A stretch of 6,195 nt of DNA from Hyphomicrobiales bacterium (GTDB lineage: Bacteria > Pseudomonadota > Alphaproteobacteria > Rhizobiales > Xanthobacteraceae), in NCBI GenBank assembly GCA_023266695.1, contig JAHFPO010000132.1:1-6195 (forward strand). Direction: 5' to 3'. The notes under the pieces were generated by a model. The model was not told the origin of the DNA, did no database searches, and worked only from the letters and a program-made list of their open reading frames with translations. The translations under genes were made by a program, and so were the position numbers. Every line of letters starts with the position of its first letter. Within the stretch, counting starts at the first letter, position 1. This document shows, piece after piece, positions 1 to 4,986 of this stretch.

Positions 1-7
1 CACTGCG

Positions 8-36
8 AAAAACGAGCCGCCGGGGCGGCGGCTCGT
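8..36 (-). terminator. Rho-independent terminator of the downstream LTXXQ gene
   Basis: A perfect 10-bp inverted repeat, ACGAGCCGCC at 12-21 and GGCGGCTCGT at 27-36, encloses a 5-nt loop. Read on the minus strand, the GC-rich stem is followed by a run of five T (8-12 on the plus strand). It begins 27 nt after the stop codon of the minus-strand gene at 64-615. Stem, loop and U-tract all fit an intrinsic terminator, so this gene ends its own transcript here. Confidence 0.88.
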
Positions 37-63
37 CGTCATCTCGACCGGAAGCGATCCGGC

Positions 64-615
64 TCACCAGAAGATGTGAATCCCGCGGCGCTTGCGCCCG
101 TCCCCATCGTCGAAGCCCGGGTCATACCCCGCCGGCTCCGCGGCCTGTTGCCGGATGATCCGGGTGAGGCGGCGCCTCTGCGGCTCGTCGAGCGTGTCGA
201 ACAGCGGCTCGGACACGTCGGCGATCTTCTTCATATTCGCTGCGTGTTCCGCCATGGCATCGGCGTCGAGGCGCAGACGTTCGACCGCAGTGGGGAGATC
301 CTTGCGCTTGTCGCGCTCGTCCCACTGGGCGATCACCCGTTCGGCGCGCTGCTTGGAAATGTCTCTGAGCGTCGACTCCAACTTGCTCCACAGCTTCTCC
401 TGGTCCGGCTTCAGCCGGAGGTCCGCCTTGAAACGGGCGATGCGGGCCTCGTCATAGGCGATCAGTTGGTTGACGGTCGGTTGGTCGCGGCTGGGGCCGG
501 CGCTTGGGCTGCTTTCGGGAATGGGAACCGGCGTCGGGCTTTGCGCCTGAACCGAAACAGCGAGCGCCAAACCAACAAGGGCCGCGCTCGCGGCGAGAAT
601 GAGAGCTTTCCTCAT
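64..615 (-). CDS. Periplasmic Spy/CpxP-like LTXXQ motif protein (downstream paralogue)
   Basis: The product is a 183-residue exported protein of the Spy/CpxP/LTXXQ type. Residues 1-24 form a signal peptide (MRK, then a hydrophobic stretch rich in Ala, Leu and Val) with likely cleavage after VQA24. A Pro/Ser-rich linker (about 26-46) precedes a mostly alpha-helical domain (about 47-160). Two degenerate LTXXQ motifs are visible: LKPDQ at 68-72 and LDEPQ at 142-146. The short tail is basic and ends in IHIFW. Members of this family are periplasmic and act as chaperones or as envelope-stress or metal sensors (Spy, CpxP, ZraP, CnrX); which role applies here cannot be read from sequence. The start is supported by AGGAGG at 621-626, 5 nt before the ATG. 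The gene is a paralogue of its upstream neighbour at 756-1367, sharing QEKLW and SEPL-D-LDE-Q blocks. Unlike that copy it has no His/Met-rich tail. Confidence 0.85.
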   Translation of the reverse strand: MRKALILAASAALVGLALAVSVQAQSPTPVPIPESSPSAGPSRDQPTVNQLIAYDEARIARFKADLRLKPDQEKLWSKLESTLRDISKQRAERVIAQWDERDKRKDLPTAVERLRLDADAMAEHAANMKKIADVSEPLFDTLDEPQRRRLTRIIRQQAAEPAGYDPGFDDGDGRKRRGIHIFW

Positions 616-620
616 GGCAT

Positions 621-626
621 CCTCCT
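621..626 (-). promoter_or_regulatory. Ribosome binding site of the downstream LTXXQ gene
   Basis: The minus strand reads AGGAGG, a perfect Shine-Dalgarno core, 5 nt before the ATG at 613-615. It fixes the start of this gene and indicates efficient translation. Confidence 0.85.
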
Positions 627-636
627 GCCCCTAGAT

Positions 637-662
637 AACGAACGAACGGGCAGTTCGTTTCC
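637..662 (-). promoter_or_regulatory. Possible EcfG-type promoter with internal dyad
   Basis: The minus strand reads GGAAA (658-662), 17 nt, then CGTT (637-640). The known EcfG/RpoE2 general-stress promoter of alphaproteobacteria is close to GGAAC-N16-18-CGTT, so this has one mismatch, at the normally conserved C. Between the two elements lies a perfect inverted repeat AACGAAC-N5-GTTCGTT (641-659), and AACG is repeated three times at 637-648. The position fits the promoter of the gene at 64-615, whose ribosome binding site starts 11 nt further on. No good sigma-70 -35/-10 pair was found here. Promoter class and operator role are inference. Confidence 0.3.
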
Positions 663-700
663 ACCGGCCGCGAGAATTTTTTGCCCCAAGCGACGGCCTG

Positions 701-730
701 AAACGAAACGAGCCGCCGGAGGGCGGCTCG
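701..730 (-). terminator. Rho-independent terminator of the upstream LTXXQ gene
   Basis: A perfect 9-bp inverted repeat, CGAGCCGCC at 709-717 and GGCGGCTCG at 722-730, encloses the 4-nt loop GGAG. On the minus strand the stem is followed by TTTCGTTT. It lies 25 nt past the stop codon of the gene at 756-1367. The stem is almost the same sequence as the terminator at 8-36. Confidence 0.8.
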
Positions 731-755
731 CTGTCGCGAATAATCGGCCAAACGG

Positions 756-1367
756 TCAGAGCCGCTCGCCGCCGCGGGGAGCGGGGTCGCGCCCGCCTTC
801 GTCATCGTCCCCACCCATACCCATGCGATGGCCGTCCCCACCCATGCTGTGGCCGTGGCCATCCATGCGGCCCTCGCGCCATCCCCCGCCGTCATCGTGC
901 ATGCCGAAGCGATGCATGGCGCGGCCGCGCATGCCGGCGCGCATCAGAATGCCGAACCGCTGCTTCTGCGCTTCGTCGAGCTTGTCGTAGAGCGGCTCTG
1001 ACGCGTCGGCGAGCCGCTTCAGGTCGGCGCCGCGTTCGGTCATTAATTCGGCGCCGCGGCGCATGCGCGCAAGCGGGTCGGCGGGGCCGGTCTGCTTCTC
1101 GCGCTCGGCGTGGAACTTCTCGAAGCGGTCGATCCGCTTCTTGGTCATCTCGCGCATGACGGCCTCGACCGGCGGCCACAGTTTCTCCTGCTCGGCGCTG
1201 AGCGTGAGGCCGGCCTTGAGCGCAGCGATGCGCGCGTCGGCGAAGGCGGACATATCGGCGGCGCTCGGGCGCCAGCGGCCGGGCGCGGAGCCGGGCTGTT
1301 GCGCATAGGCGAGCACCGAGCCGCCGATGACGGCGGCGGCGGTCGCAAGGATCAGAGACTTTTTCAT
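756..1367 (-). CDS. Periplasmic Spy/CpxP-like LTXXQ protein with His/Met-rich tail
   Basis: The product is a 203-residue exported protein of the Spy/CpxP/ZraP/CnrX-like LTXXQ type. Residues 1-22 form a signal peptide (MKKSLILATA start) with likely cleavage after AYA22. The helical core (about 38-143) carries the motifs LSAEQ at 56-60 and LDEAQ at 130-134, both in the places seen in the paralogue at 64-615. From about residue 144 the tail is low-complexity: Met at 146, 151, 156, 168, 175, 182 and 184, His at 152, 157, 171, 173 and 180, a DDDE block at 187-190, and many Gly. That composition suggests binding of a metal such as copper, zinc or nickel, by analogy with ZraP and CnrX; the metal is not determined. 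The start is supported by GGGAG at 1376-1380, 8 nt before the ATG. It has its own promoter candidate and its own terminator, so it need not be co-transcribed with its paralogue. Confidence 0.87.
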   Translation of the reverse strand: MKKSLILATAAAVIGGSVLAYAQQPGSAPGRWRPSAADMSAFADARIAALKAGLTLSAEQEKLWPPVEAVMREMTKKRIDRFEKFHAEREKQTGPADPLARMRRGAELMTERGADLKRLADASEPLYDKLDEAQKQRFGILMRAGMRGRAMHRFGMHDDGGGWREGRMDGHGHSMGGDGHRMGMGGDDDEGGRDPAPRGGERL

Positions 1368-1417
1368 GGGTCGAGCTCCCTTCGGATGAGCGTCAGCTCT
1401 CCATTCGCTTGGCGCGG

Positions 1418-1446
1418 ATCATGGGAACGCCGCCGGCGTCCGGCAA
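1418..1446 (-). promoter_or_regulatory. Candidate sigma-70 promoter of the His/Met-tailed LTXXQ gene
   Basis: On the minus strand TTGCCG (1441-1446) and CATGAT (1418-1423) are separated by exactly 17 nt. The -35 element matches TTGACA at four of six positions and the -10 element matches TATAAT at four of six. Transcription would begin near 1411, giving a leader of about 44 nt with the ribosome binding site at 1376-1380. The -35 box is flanked upstream by the tandem repeat at 1448-1487, the place expected for an activator. The weak match fits an activator-dependent promoter; this is inference. Confidence 0.4.
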
Positions 1447-1447
1447 C

Positions 1448-1487
1448 TTAAACTTCGGTAATGCTGATTAAACTTCGGTAATGCCGA
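1448..1487. repeat. Two 20-bp tandem repeats next to a promoter
   Basis: Two units, 1448-1467 and 1468-1487, agree at 19 of 20 positions. Each begins TTAAACTTCGGTAATGC, followed by TGA in the first and CGA in the second. The 20-bp period is close to two turns of B-DNA, so both units would show the same face to a protein. The array ends 1 bp before a candidate -35 box of the minus-strand gene at 756-1367. This is a likely binding site for a transcription activator, for example a two-component response regulator; the protein is not identified. Confidence 0.75.
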
Positions 1488-1488
1488 T

Positions 1489-1504
1489 GAATGATCGTTC
1501 ATTC
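1489..1504. promoter_or_regulatory. Perfect dyad, candidate operator
   Basis: GAATGA (1489-1494) and TCATTC (1499-1504) form perfect 6-bp inverted arms around TCGT. The site lies between the stop of fumC and the tandem repeats upstream of the LTXXQ gene. Its size and AT/GC pattern resemble operators of TetR-family repressors, but no regulator gene lies in the window. A role as an operator is inference. Confidence 0.4.
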
Positions 1505-1505
1505 T

Positions 1506-1523
1506 GCCGCGAATAATCGCGGC
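1506..1523 (-). terminator. Hairpin after fumC, weak terminator candidate
   Basis: GCCGCGA (1506-1512) and TCGCGGC (1517-1523) form a perfect 7-bp stem with a 4-nt loop, 8 nt past the fumC stop codon. No T run follows on the minus strand, so it is not a classical intrinsic terminator. It could assist termination or protect the 3' end of the message. A 12-mer within it (CGCGAATAATCG) recurs at 735-746, just after the stop of the upstream LTXXQ gene. Confidence 0.35.
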
Positions 1524-1531
1524 GAATTGAA

Positions 1532-2923
1532 TCAATCCGGACCGATCATCTTCTCCGGCCGCACCAGGGCGTCGAACTCGGCGGCGGTGACGTAGCCGAG
1601 CTTCACCGCTTCCTCGCGCAGCGTGGTGCCGTTCTTGTGGGCGGCCTTGGCGATTTCGGCCGCCTTGTCGTAGCCGATCTTGGGCGCAAGCGCGGTCACC
1701 AGCATCAGCGACATCTCCATCAGCTGCCTGATGCGCTTCTCGTTCGCCTTGATGCCGGCGACGCAATTGTCGGTGAAGGAAACCGCCGCGTCGGCGAGCA
1801 AGCGCACCGACTGCAACAGCGCGTAGGCCATCACCGGCTTGTAGACATTGAGCTCGAAATGGCCTTGCGAGCCCGCCACCGTCACGGTGGTGCCGTTCCC
1901 CATCACCTGGCAGCACACCATGGTGAGCGCCTCGCATTGGGTCGGGTTGACCTTGCCGGGCATGATCGAGGAGCCGGGCTCGTTCTCGGGCAGCGCCAGC
2001 TCGCCGAACCCGGAACGCGGGCCCGAGCCCAGAAAGCGGATGTCGTTCGCGATCTTGAAAAGCGCGGTCGCGACCGAGACGAGCGCGCCGTGGGTGGCCA
2101 CATAGGCGTCGTGGGCCGCCAGCACCTCGAACTTGTTGGGCGCCGTCACGAATGGAAGCTTGGTGATCTTCGCCACCTCGGCGGCGAACTTCTCGGCGAA
2201 GCCCTTCTTGGAATTCAGTCCGGTGCCGACCGCGGTGCCGCCTTGCGCGAGCTGGTAAAGCTCGCCGAGCGAGGTTTTCACGCGCGCAATCCCGGAGGCG
2301 AGCTGGGCCGCGTAGCCGGAGAATTCCTGGCCGAGCGTCAAGGGCGTCGCGTCCTGGGTGTGGGTGCGGCCGATCTTGATGATCTTGGCGAAGTCCTTGC
2401 TCTTCCGGTCGAGCGCCTTATGCAGATGTTCGAGCGCGGGAATCAGGCGGCGGCTGATCTCCTCGGCGGCCGCGATGTGCATCGCGGTCGGAAACGCGTC
2501 GTTTGACGACTGCGAAAGGTTCACGTGGTCGTTGGGATGCAACGGCTTCTTCGAGCCCATCACGCCGCCGAGCATTTCGATGGCGCGGTTTCCGATCACC
2601 TCGTTGGCGTTCATGTTCGATTGGGTGCCGGAGCCGGTCTGCCAGACCACCAGCGGGAAATGCTCGTCGAGCTTGCCGTCGATCACTTCCTCTGCGGCGG
2701 CGGCGATGGCGTCGGCGAGCTTTGCATCGATCAATCCCATGTCCTTGTTGACGAGCGCGGATGCCCGCTTGACGATGCCGAGCGCCCGCACCAGCGGCTT
2801 CGGCAGGCGTTCTCCTCCGATCTTGAAGTTTTCCAGGGAACGTTCGGTCAGCGCGCCCCAATAGCGGTCGGCGGGAACCTCGATCGGTCCAAAACTGTCA
2901 GTTTCGGTGCGGGTCGCGGCCAT
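1532..2923 (-). CDS. fumC: Class II fumarate hydratase
   Basis: Fumarase C interconverts fumarate and L-malate in the TCA cycle. It is an iron-independent cytoplasmic enzyme, known to act as a homotetramer with active sites built from three subunits. The 463-residue product is close to the usual length (E. coli FumC is 467). Key positions fall at the same numbers as in the E. coli enzyme: H129, N131 and D132 in the HPNDHVNLSQSSND block, T187-H188 in GRTHTQDATP, and S318 with K324 in the superfamily signature GSSIMPGKVNP. The N-terminus (MAATRTETDSFGPIEVPADRYWG) matches the normal start of the family. No clear Shine-Dalgarno sequence precedes the ATG, the nearest being a weak GGCGA. The gene is complete with no frameshift. 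The neighbours on this strand are the LTXXQ genes, with their own signals, so fumC is probably its own unit. Confidence 0.97.
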   Translation of the reverse strand: MAATRTETDSFGPIEVPADRYWGALTERSLENFKIGGERLPKPLVRALGIVKRASALVNKDMGLIDAKLADAIAAAAEEVIDGKLDEHFPLVVWQTGSGTQSNMNANEVIGNRAIEMLGGVMGSKKPLHPNDHVNLSQSSNDAFPTAMHIAAAEEISRRLIPALEHLHKALDRKSKDFAKIIKIGRTHTQDATPLTLGQEFSGYAAQLASGIARVKTSLGELYQLAQGGTAVGTGLNSKKGFAEKFAAEVAKITKLPFVTAPNKFEVLAAHDAYVATHGALVSVATALFKIANDIRFLGSGPRSGFGELALPENEPGSSIMPGKVNPTQCEALTMVCCQVMGNGTTVTVAGSQGHFELNVYKPVMAYALLQSVRLLADAAVSFTDNCVAGIKANEKRIRQLMEMSLMLVTALAPKIGYDKAAEIAKAAHKNGTTLREEAVKLGYVTAAEFDALVRPEKMIGPD

Positions 2924-3443
2924 GGGCGGGTCGCCGGTTCGGTTTTCTCGTGACGCGAGTTCAGTTCAAACTGATCAGACTCTAGCACGCGCGCCGGGGC
3001 CCCGGAACCGCGCCTTGCAAGCACGGCCCATACCGGTCCGCCAACCCGGGGCTATTGCCAGGCTTCTCAATCGGTTGAGTGGATACTCGGCGCAGTCCCG
3101 GCGCGGTGATCGAGCGGTCGCAAGAAACAGTTGCGGTCTGGCGCGCAGTCCGTATCTTTGCGGACCGTGTTGTGATGAACAGCAACGCCGCTGTTCGCGG
3201 TGCGCACAAGTTCAGACGGTCTCTATCAGCGATCTCCAACGGGGGGCGGAGTCGACCGATGGCCGAGCTGGCATTTATCTGTCACAAGCATCAAGGTATG
3301 ATTTGCTTGCCAGCTTACGCGCCGGCCACCGGGCATGGCGTACCATTCAGTCGTCTTGCAGCTCAACGACGGGATGTTCATGCGCCGTCCGTGCGGCGCC
3401 AGCGTGTCCTTGCAGGCTTCGGCATCGAGTTCGAAGGCGTATA
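2924..3443. other. Intergenic region between divergent fumC and RHH gene
   Basis: About 520 bp in which I recognise no gene. Open frames here give no recognisable protein, and their codon use lacks the strong third-position GC bias of the neighbours. Visible structure: the dyad at 2961-2974, a 12-bp palindrome CCGGGGCCCCGG at 2994-3005, a 5-bp stem at 3066-3079, and a 7-bp inverted repeat GAACAGC-N6-GCTGTTC at 3177-3196. It must hold the promoters of both fumC (minus) and the RHH gene (plus), but no convincing -35/-10 pair was found on either strand. It may contain decayed gene remnants. Confidence 0.6.
2961..2974. promoter_or_regulatory. Dyad upstream of fumC, candidate operator
   Basis: TCAGTT (2961-2966) and AACTGA (2969-2974) are perfect inverted arms with a 2-bp spacer, 37 bp upstream of the fumC start codon. 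A second palindrome, CTGATCAG (2971-2978), overlaps it. The location is compatible with a regulator site in the fumC promoter, but short palindromes also arise by chance and no binding protein is known. Confidence 0.3.
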
Positions 3444-3716
3444 ATGAAGAGTCCCGTCGTCAAGCGATCCATCGTCATCGCCGGACACAAGACCAGTGTC
3501 AGCCTGGAGGATGACTTCTGGGACGCGCTCAAGGAGATCGCCGCGCGCCGCAACGCGACGCTCTCCGATATGGTCGCGACCATCGACGCCAAGCGCAACC
3601 ATGGCAATCTATCCTCGGCGATCCGGCTGTTCGTGCTCGATCATTTTCGCTCGGTCGGAGGCTCGGCTTCGAATCTCACGGCCGGCGGCAGGGCTGCCGC
3701 CCCCGGAGGGTGCTGA
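3444..3716 (+). CDS. Ribbon-helix-helix protein, RHH_4-like
   Basis: The 90-residue product looks like the alphaproteobacterial RHH_4 family of small ribbon-helix-helix proteins. The typical pattern is present: KRSIVIAGHKTSVSLEDDFW at 8-27, with the GHKTSVSLE strand turning into the first helix (FWDALKEIAARR, 26-37), then SDMVATIDAKR (41-51), and GNLSSAIRLFVLDHF (55-69). A Gly/Ala-rich tail of about 20 residues follows. Ribbon-helix-helix proteins bind DNA as dimers, but targets of this family are not established to my knowledge. The start is supported by GAAGG at 3433-3437, 6 nt before the ATG, and by the conserved region beginning right after it. An open frame continues upstream to 2907, but that part has no recognisable protein character. 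It is cytoplasmic and divergent from fumC. Confidence 0.82.
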   Translation: MKSPVVKRSIVIAGHKTSVSLEDDFWDALKEIAARRNATLSDMVATIDAKRNHGNLSSAIRLFVLDHFRSVGGSASNLTAGGRAAAPGGC

Positions 3717-3731
3717 GTTCACTTTGAACTC
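3715..3731 (+). terminator. Hairpin at the end of the RHH gene
   Basis: GAGTTCA (3715-3721) and TGAACTC (3725-3731) form a perfect 7-bp inverted repeat with a 3-nt loop, starting inside the TGA stop codon. Only GGTGGGTTT follows, so the U-tract is poor. It may be a weak terminator or a 3' end stabiliser, or a dyad upstream of the hflK promoter. The class is uncertain. Confidence 0.3.
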
Positions 3732-3770
3732 GGTGGGTTTCGGCGCCGGGCAGCGGCTACACTTGCCGCG

Positions 3771-3799
3771 TTGAATGGCGGTGTCCGGTCACCTATAAG
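3771..3799 (+). promoter_or_regulatory. Sigma-70-like promoter of the hflKC operon
   Basis: TTGAAT (3771-3776) and TATAAG (3794-3799) are separated by the ideal 17 nt; the -35 element matches TTGACA at four of six positions and the -10 element matches TATAAT at five of six. Transcription would begin near 3806. This leaves a leader of about 38 nt with a strong ribosome binding site before the hflK ATG at 3844. It also argues against use of the upstream in-frame ATG at 3808, which would sit at the transcript end. Confidence 0.65.
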
Positions 3800-3832
3800 C
3801 ACTGGATATGAACCCCTGCCTAGGTGGCGGGT

Positions 3833-3837
3833 GGAGG
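3833..3837 (+). promoter_or_regulatory. Ribosome binding site deciding the hflK start
   Basis: GGAGG stands 6 nt before the ATG at 3844. The alternative ATG at 3808 has no such signal, so 3844 is chosen. Confidence 0.85.
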
Positions 3838-3843
3838 TTGGAC

Positions 3844-4986
3844 ATGCCTTGGAAGAACCAGAGCGGCGGACCTTGGGGAGGCGGCGGCGGGCCCCGCGGC
3901 CCATGGGGTTCGGGCCCGCAGCCGGGGGGGCAGACGCCTCCCGATCTCGAGGATCTGATCCGCCGCAGCCAGGACAAACTCAAGAGCCTGATCCCCGGCG
4001 GCGGCTCGCTCGGCGGGCGCGGGGGGGTGCTGTTTGCCGTCGGCTTGCTCGTCGTGTGGATGCTTTCCGGCTTCTACCGGGTCGACGCCGACGAGCAGGG
4101 CGTGGTGCTGCGCTTCGGCAAGTTCACCCAGCTCACCCAGCCCGGCCTCAATTATCACTGGCCCTATCCGATCGAGACCGCGCTCACGCCCAAGGTCACC
4201 ACCGTCCGGCGCGTCGACATCGGCATGCGCCTGATCGAGGACCCGCGCCGCGGCACCACCATGCGCGACGTGCAGGAGGAGAGCCTGATGCTCACCGGCG
4301 ACGAGAACATCGTCGACGTCGACTTCTCGGTATTCTGGCTGGTCACCAACGCTTCGAAGTATCTCTTCAACGTCCAGAATCCCGAGGGCACCATCAAGGC
4401 GGTGTCCGAGAGCGCCATGCGCGAGGTGATCGGGCGCAACCAGATTCAGCCGATCCTCACCGGCGCGCGTCAGAACATCGAGCTCGCCGTCCATGATCTG
4501 ATGCAAAAGACGCTCGATGAATACCAGGCCGGCGTCCAGATCACCCAGGTGCAGATGCAGAAGGTCGATCCGCCGGCGCAGGTGATCGATTCCTTCCGCG
4601 ACGTGCAGGCGGCGCGCGCCGATGCCGAGCGCGTCCAGAACGAGGCGCAGACCTACGCCAACCGCATCGTGCCCGAGGCGCGCGGCCGCGCGGCGCAGAT
4701 CCAACAGGCCGCCGAGGCCTATCGGGAGCAGACCGTCGCCGAGGCGAGCGGCCAGGCCTCCCGCTTCCTCAAGATCTACGACGAGTACAAGAAGGCGCCC
4801 GACGTGACGCGCCGGCGCATGTATCTCGAAACCATGGAGCGCGTGTTCGGCGGGATGGACAAGATCATCATCGATCCGAGCACCTCCGCGCACGGCTCCG
4901 GCGTCGTGCCCTATCTGCCGCTGGGCGAGCTCGGCCGTGGTTCGCCGACGCCGCCGGGCGGAAGGACACAAGGAGGCGGCCGATGA
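3844..4986 (+). CDS. hflK: HflK, subunit of the FtsH-modulating SPFH complex
   Basis: HflK pairs with HflC in a large inner-membrane complex that surrounds and modulates the FtsH protease; the bulk of the protein faces the periplasm. The 380-residue product starts MPWKNQSGG, followed by a Gly/Pro/Trp-rich cytoplasmic segment (about 1-35), a helix DLEDLIRRSQDKLKSL (34-49), one membrane segment (about 61-78, GVLFAVGLLVVWMLSGFY) and the SPFH/band-7 domain from about 79 (ADEQGVVLRFGKF, then QPGLNYHWPYPIE). A long helical region rich in Ala, Glu, Arg and Gln (about 250-310, VQAARADAERVQNEAQ) matches the coiled coil of the family, and a Gly/Pro-rich tail ends the protein. It is somewhat shorter than E. 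coli HflK (419). The start at 3844 is preferred over an in-frame ATG 12 codons upstream because of the ribosome binding site and the promoter position. It overlaps hflC by 4 bp (ATGA), indicating translational coupling. Confidence 0.96.
   Translation: MPWKNQSGGPWGGGGGPRGPWGSGPQPGGQTPPDLEDLIRRSQDKLKSLIPGGGSLGGRGGVLFAVGLLVVWMLSGFYRVDADEQGVVLRFGKFTQLTQPGLNYHWPYPIETALTPKVTTVRRVDIGMRLIEDPRRGTTMRDVQEESLMLTGDENIVDVDFSVFWLVTNASKYLFNVQNPEGTIKAVSESAMREVIGRNQIQPILTGARQNIELAVHDLMQKTLDEYQAGVQITQVQMQKVDPPAQVIDSFRDVQAARADAERVQNEAQTYANRIVPEARGRAAQIQQAAEAYREQTVAEASGQASRFLKIYDEYKKAPDVTRRRMYLETMERVFGGMDKIIIDPSTSAHGSGVVPYLPLGELGRGSPTPPGGRTQGGGR
4971..4976 (+). promoter_or_regulatory. Ribosome binding site of hflC inside hflK
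   Basis: AGGAGG lies 6 nt before the hflC ATG at 4983, within the last codons of hflK. It allows strong, coupled translation of hflC so that the two subunits can be made in similar amounts. Confidence 0.85.

Noticed and set aside
76..990. Long plus-strand open frame of 304 codons
   Set aside because: It lies antisense to both LTXXQ genes, runs through their terminators, and its protein is an Arg/Pro-rich shadow typical of high-GC DNA.
3079..3444. Plus-strand frame of 121 codons whose stop overlaps the RHH ATG (TAATG)
   Set aside because: The overlap looks like coupling, but the protein is unrecognisable, its codon use lacks the local GC3 bias, and no convincing ribosome binding site was seen.
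3808..3843. Upstream in-frame ATG for hflK giving 12 more residues
   Set aside because: It lies at the predicted transcript start with no Shine-Dalgarno sequence; the ATG at 3844 has GGAGG and matches the family N-terminus MPWKNQ.
3820..4971. Minus-strand open frame of 383 codons opposite hflK
   Set aside because: It mirrors the hflK codons, with a His/Asp/Leu/Gly-rich shadow composition and no recognisable domain.
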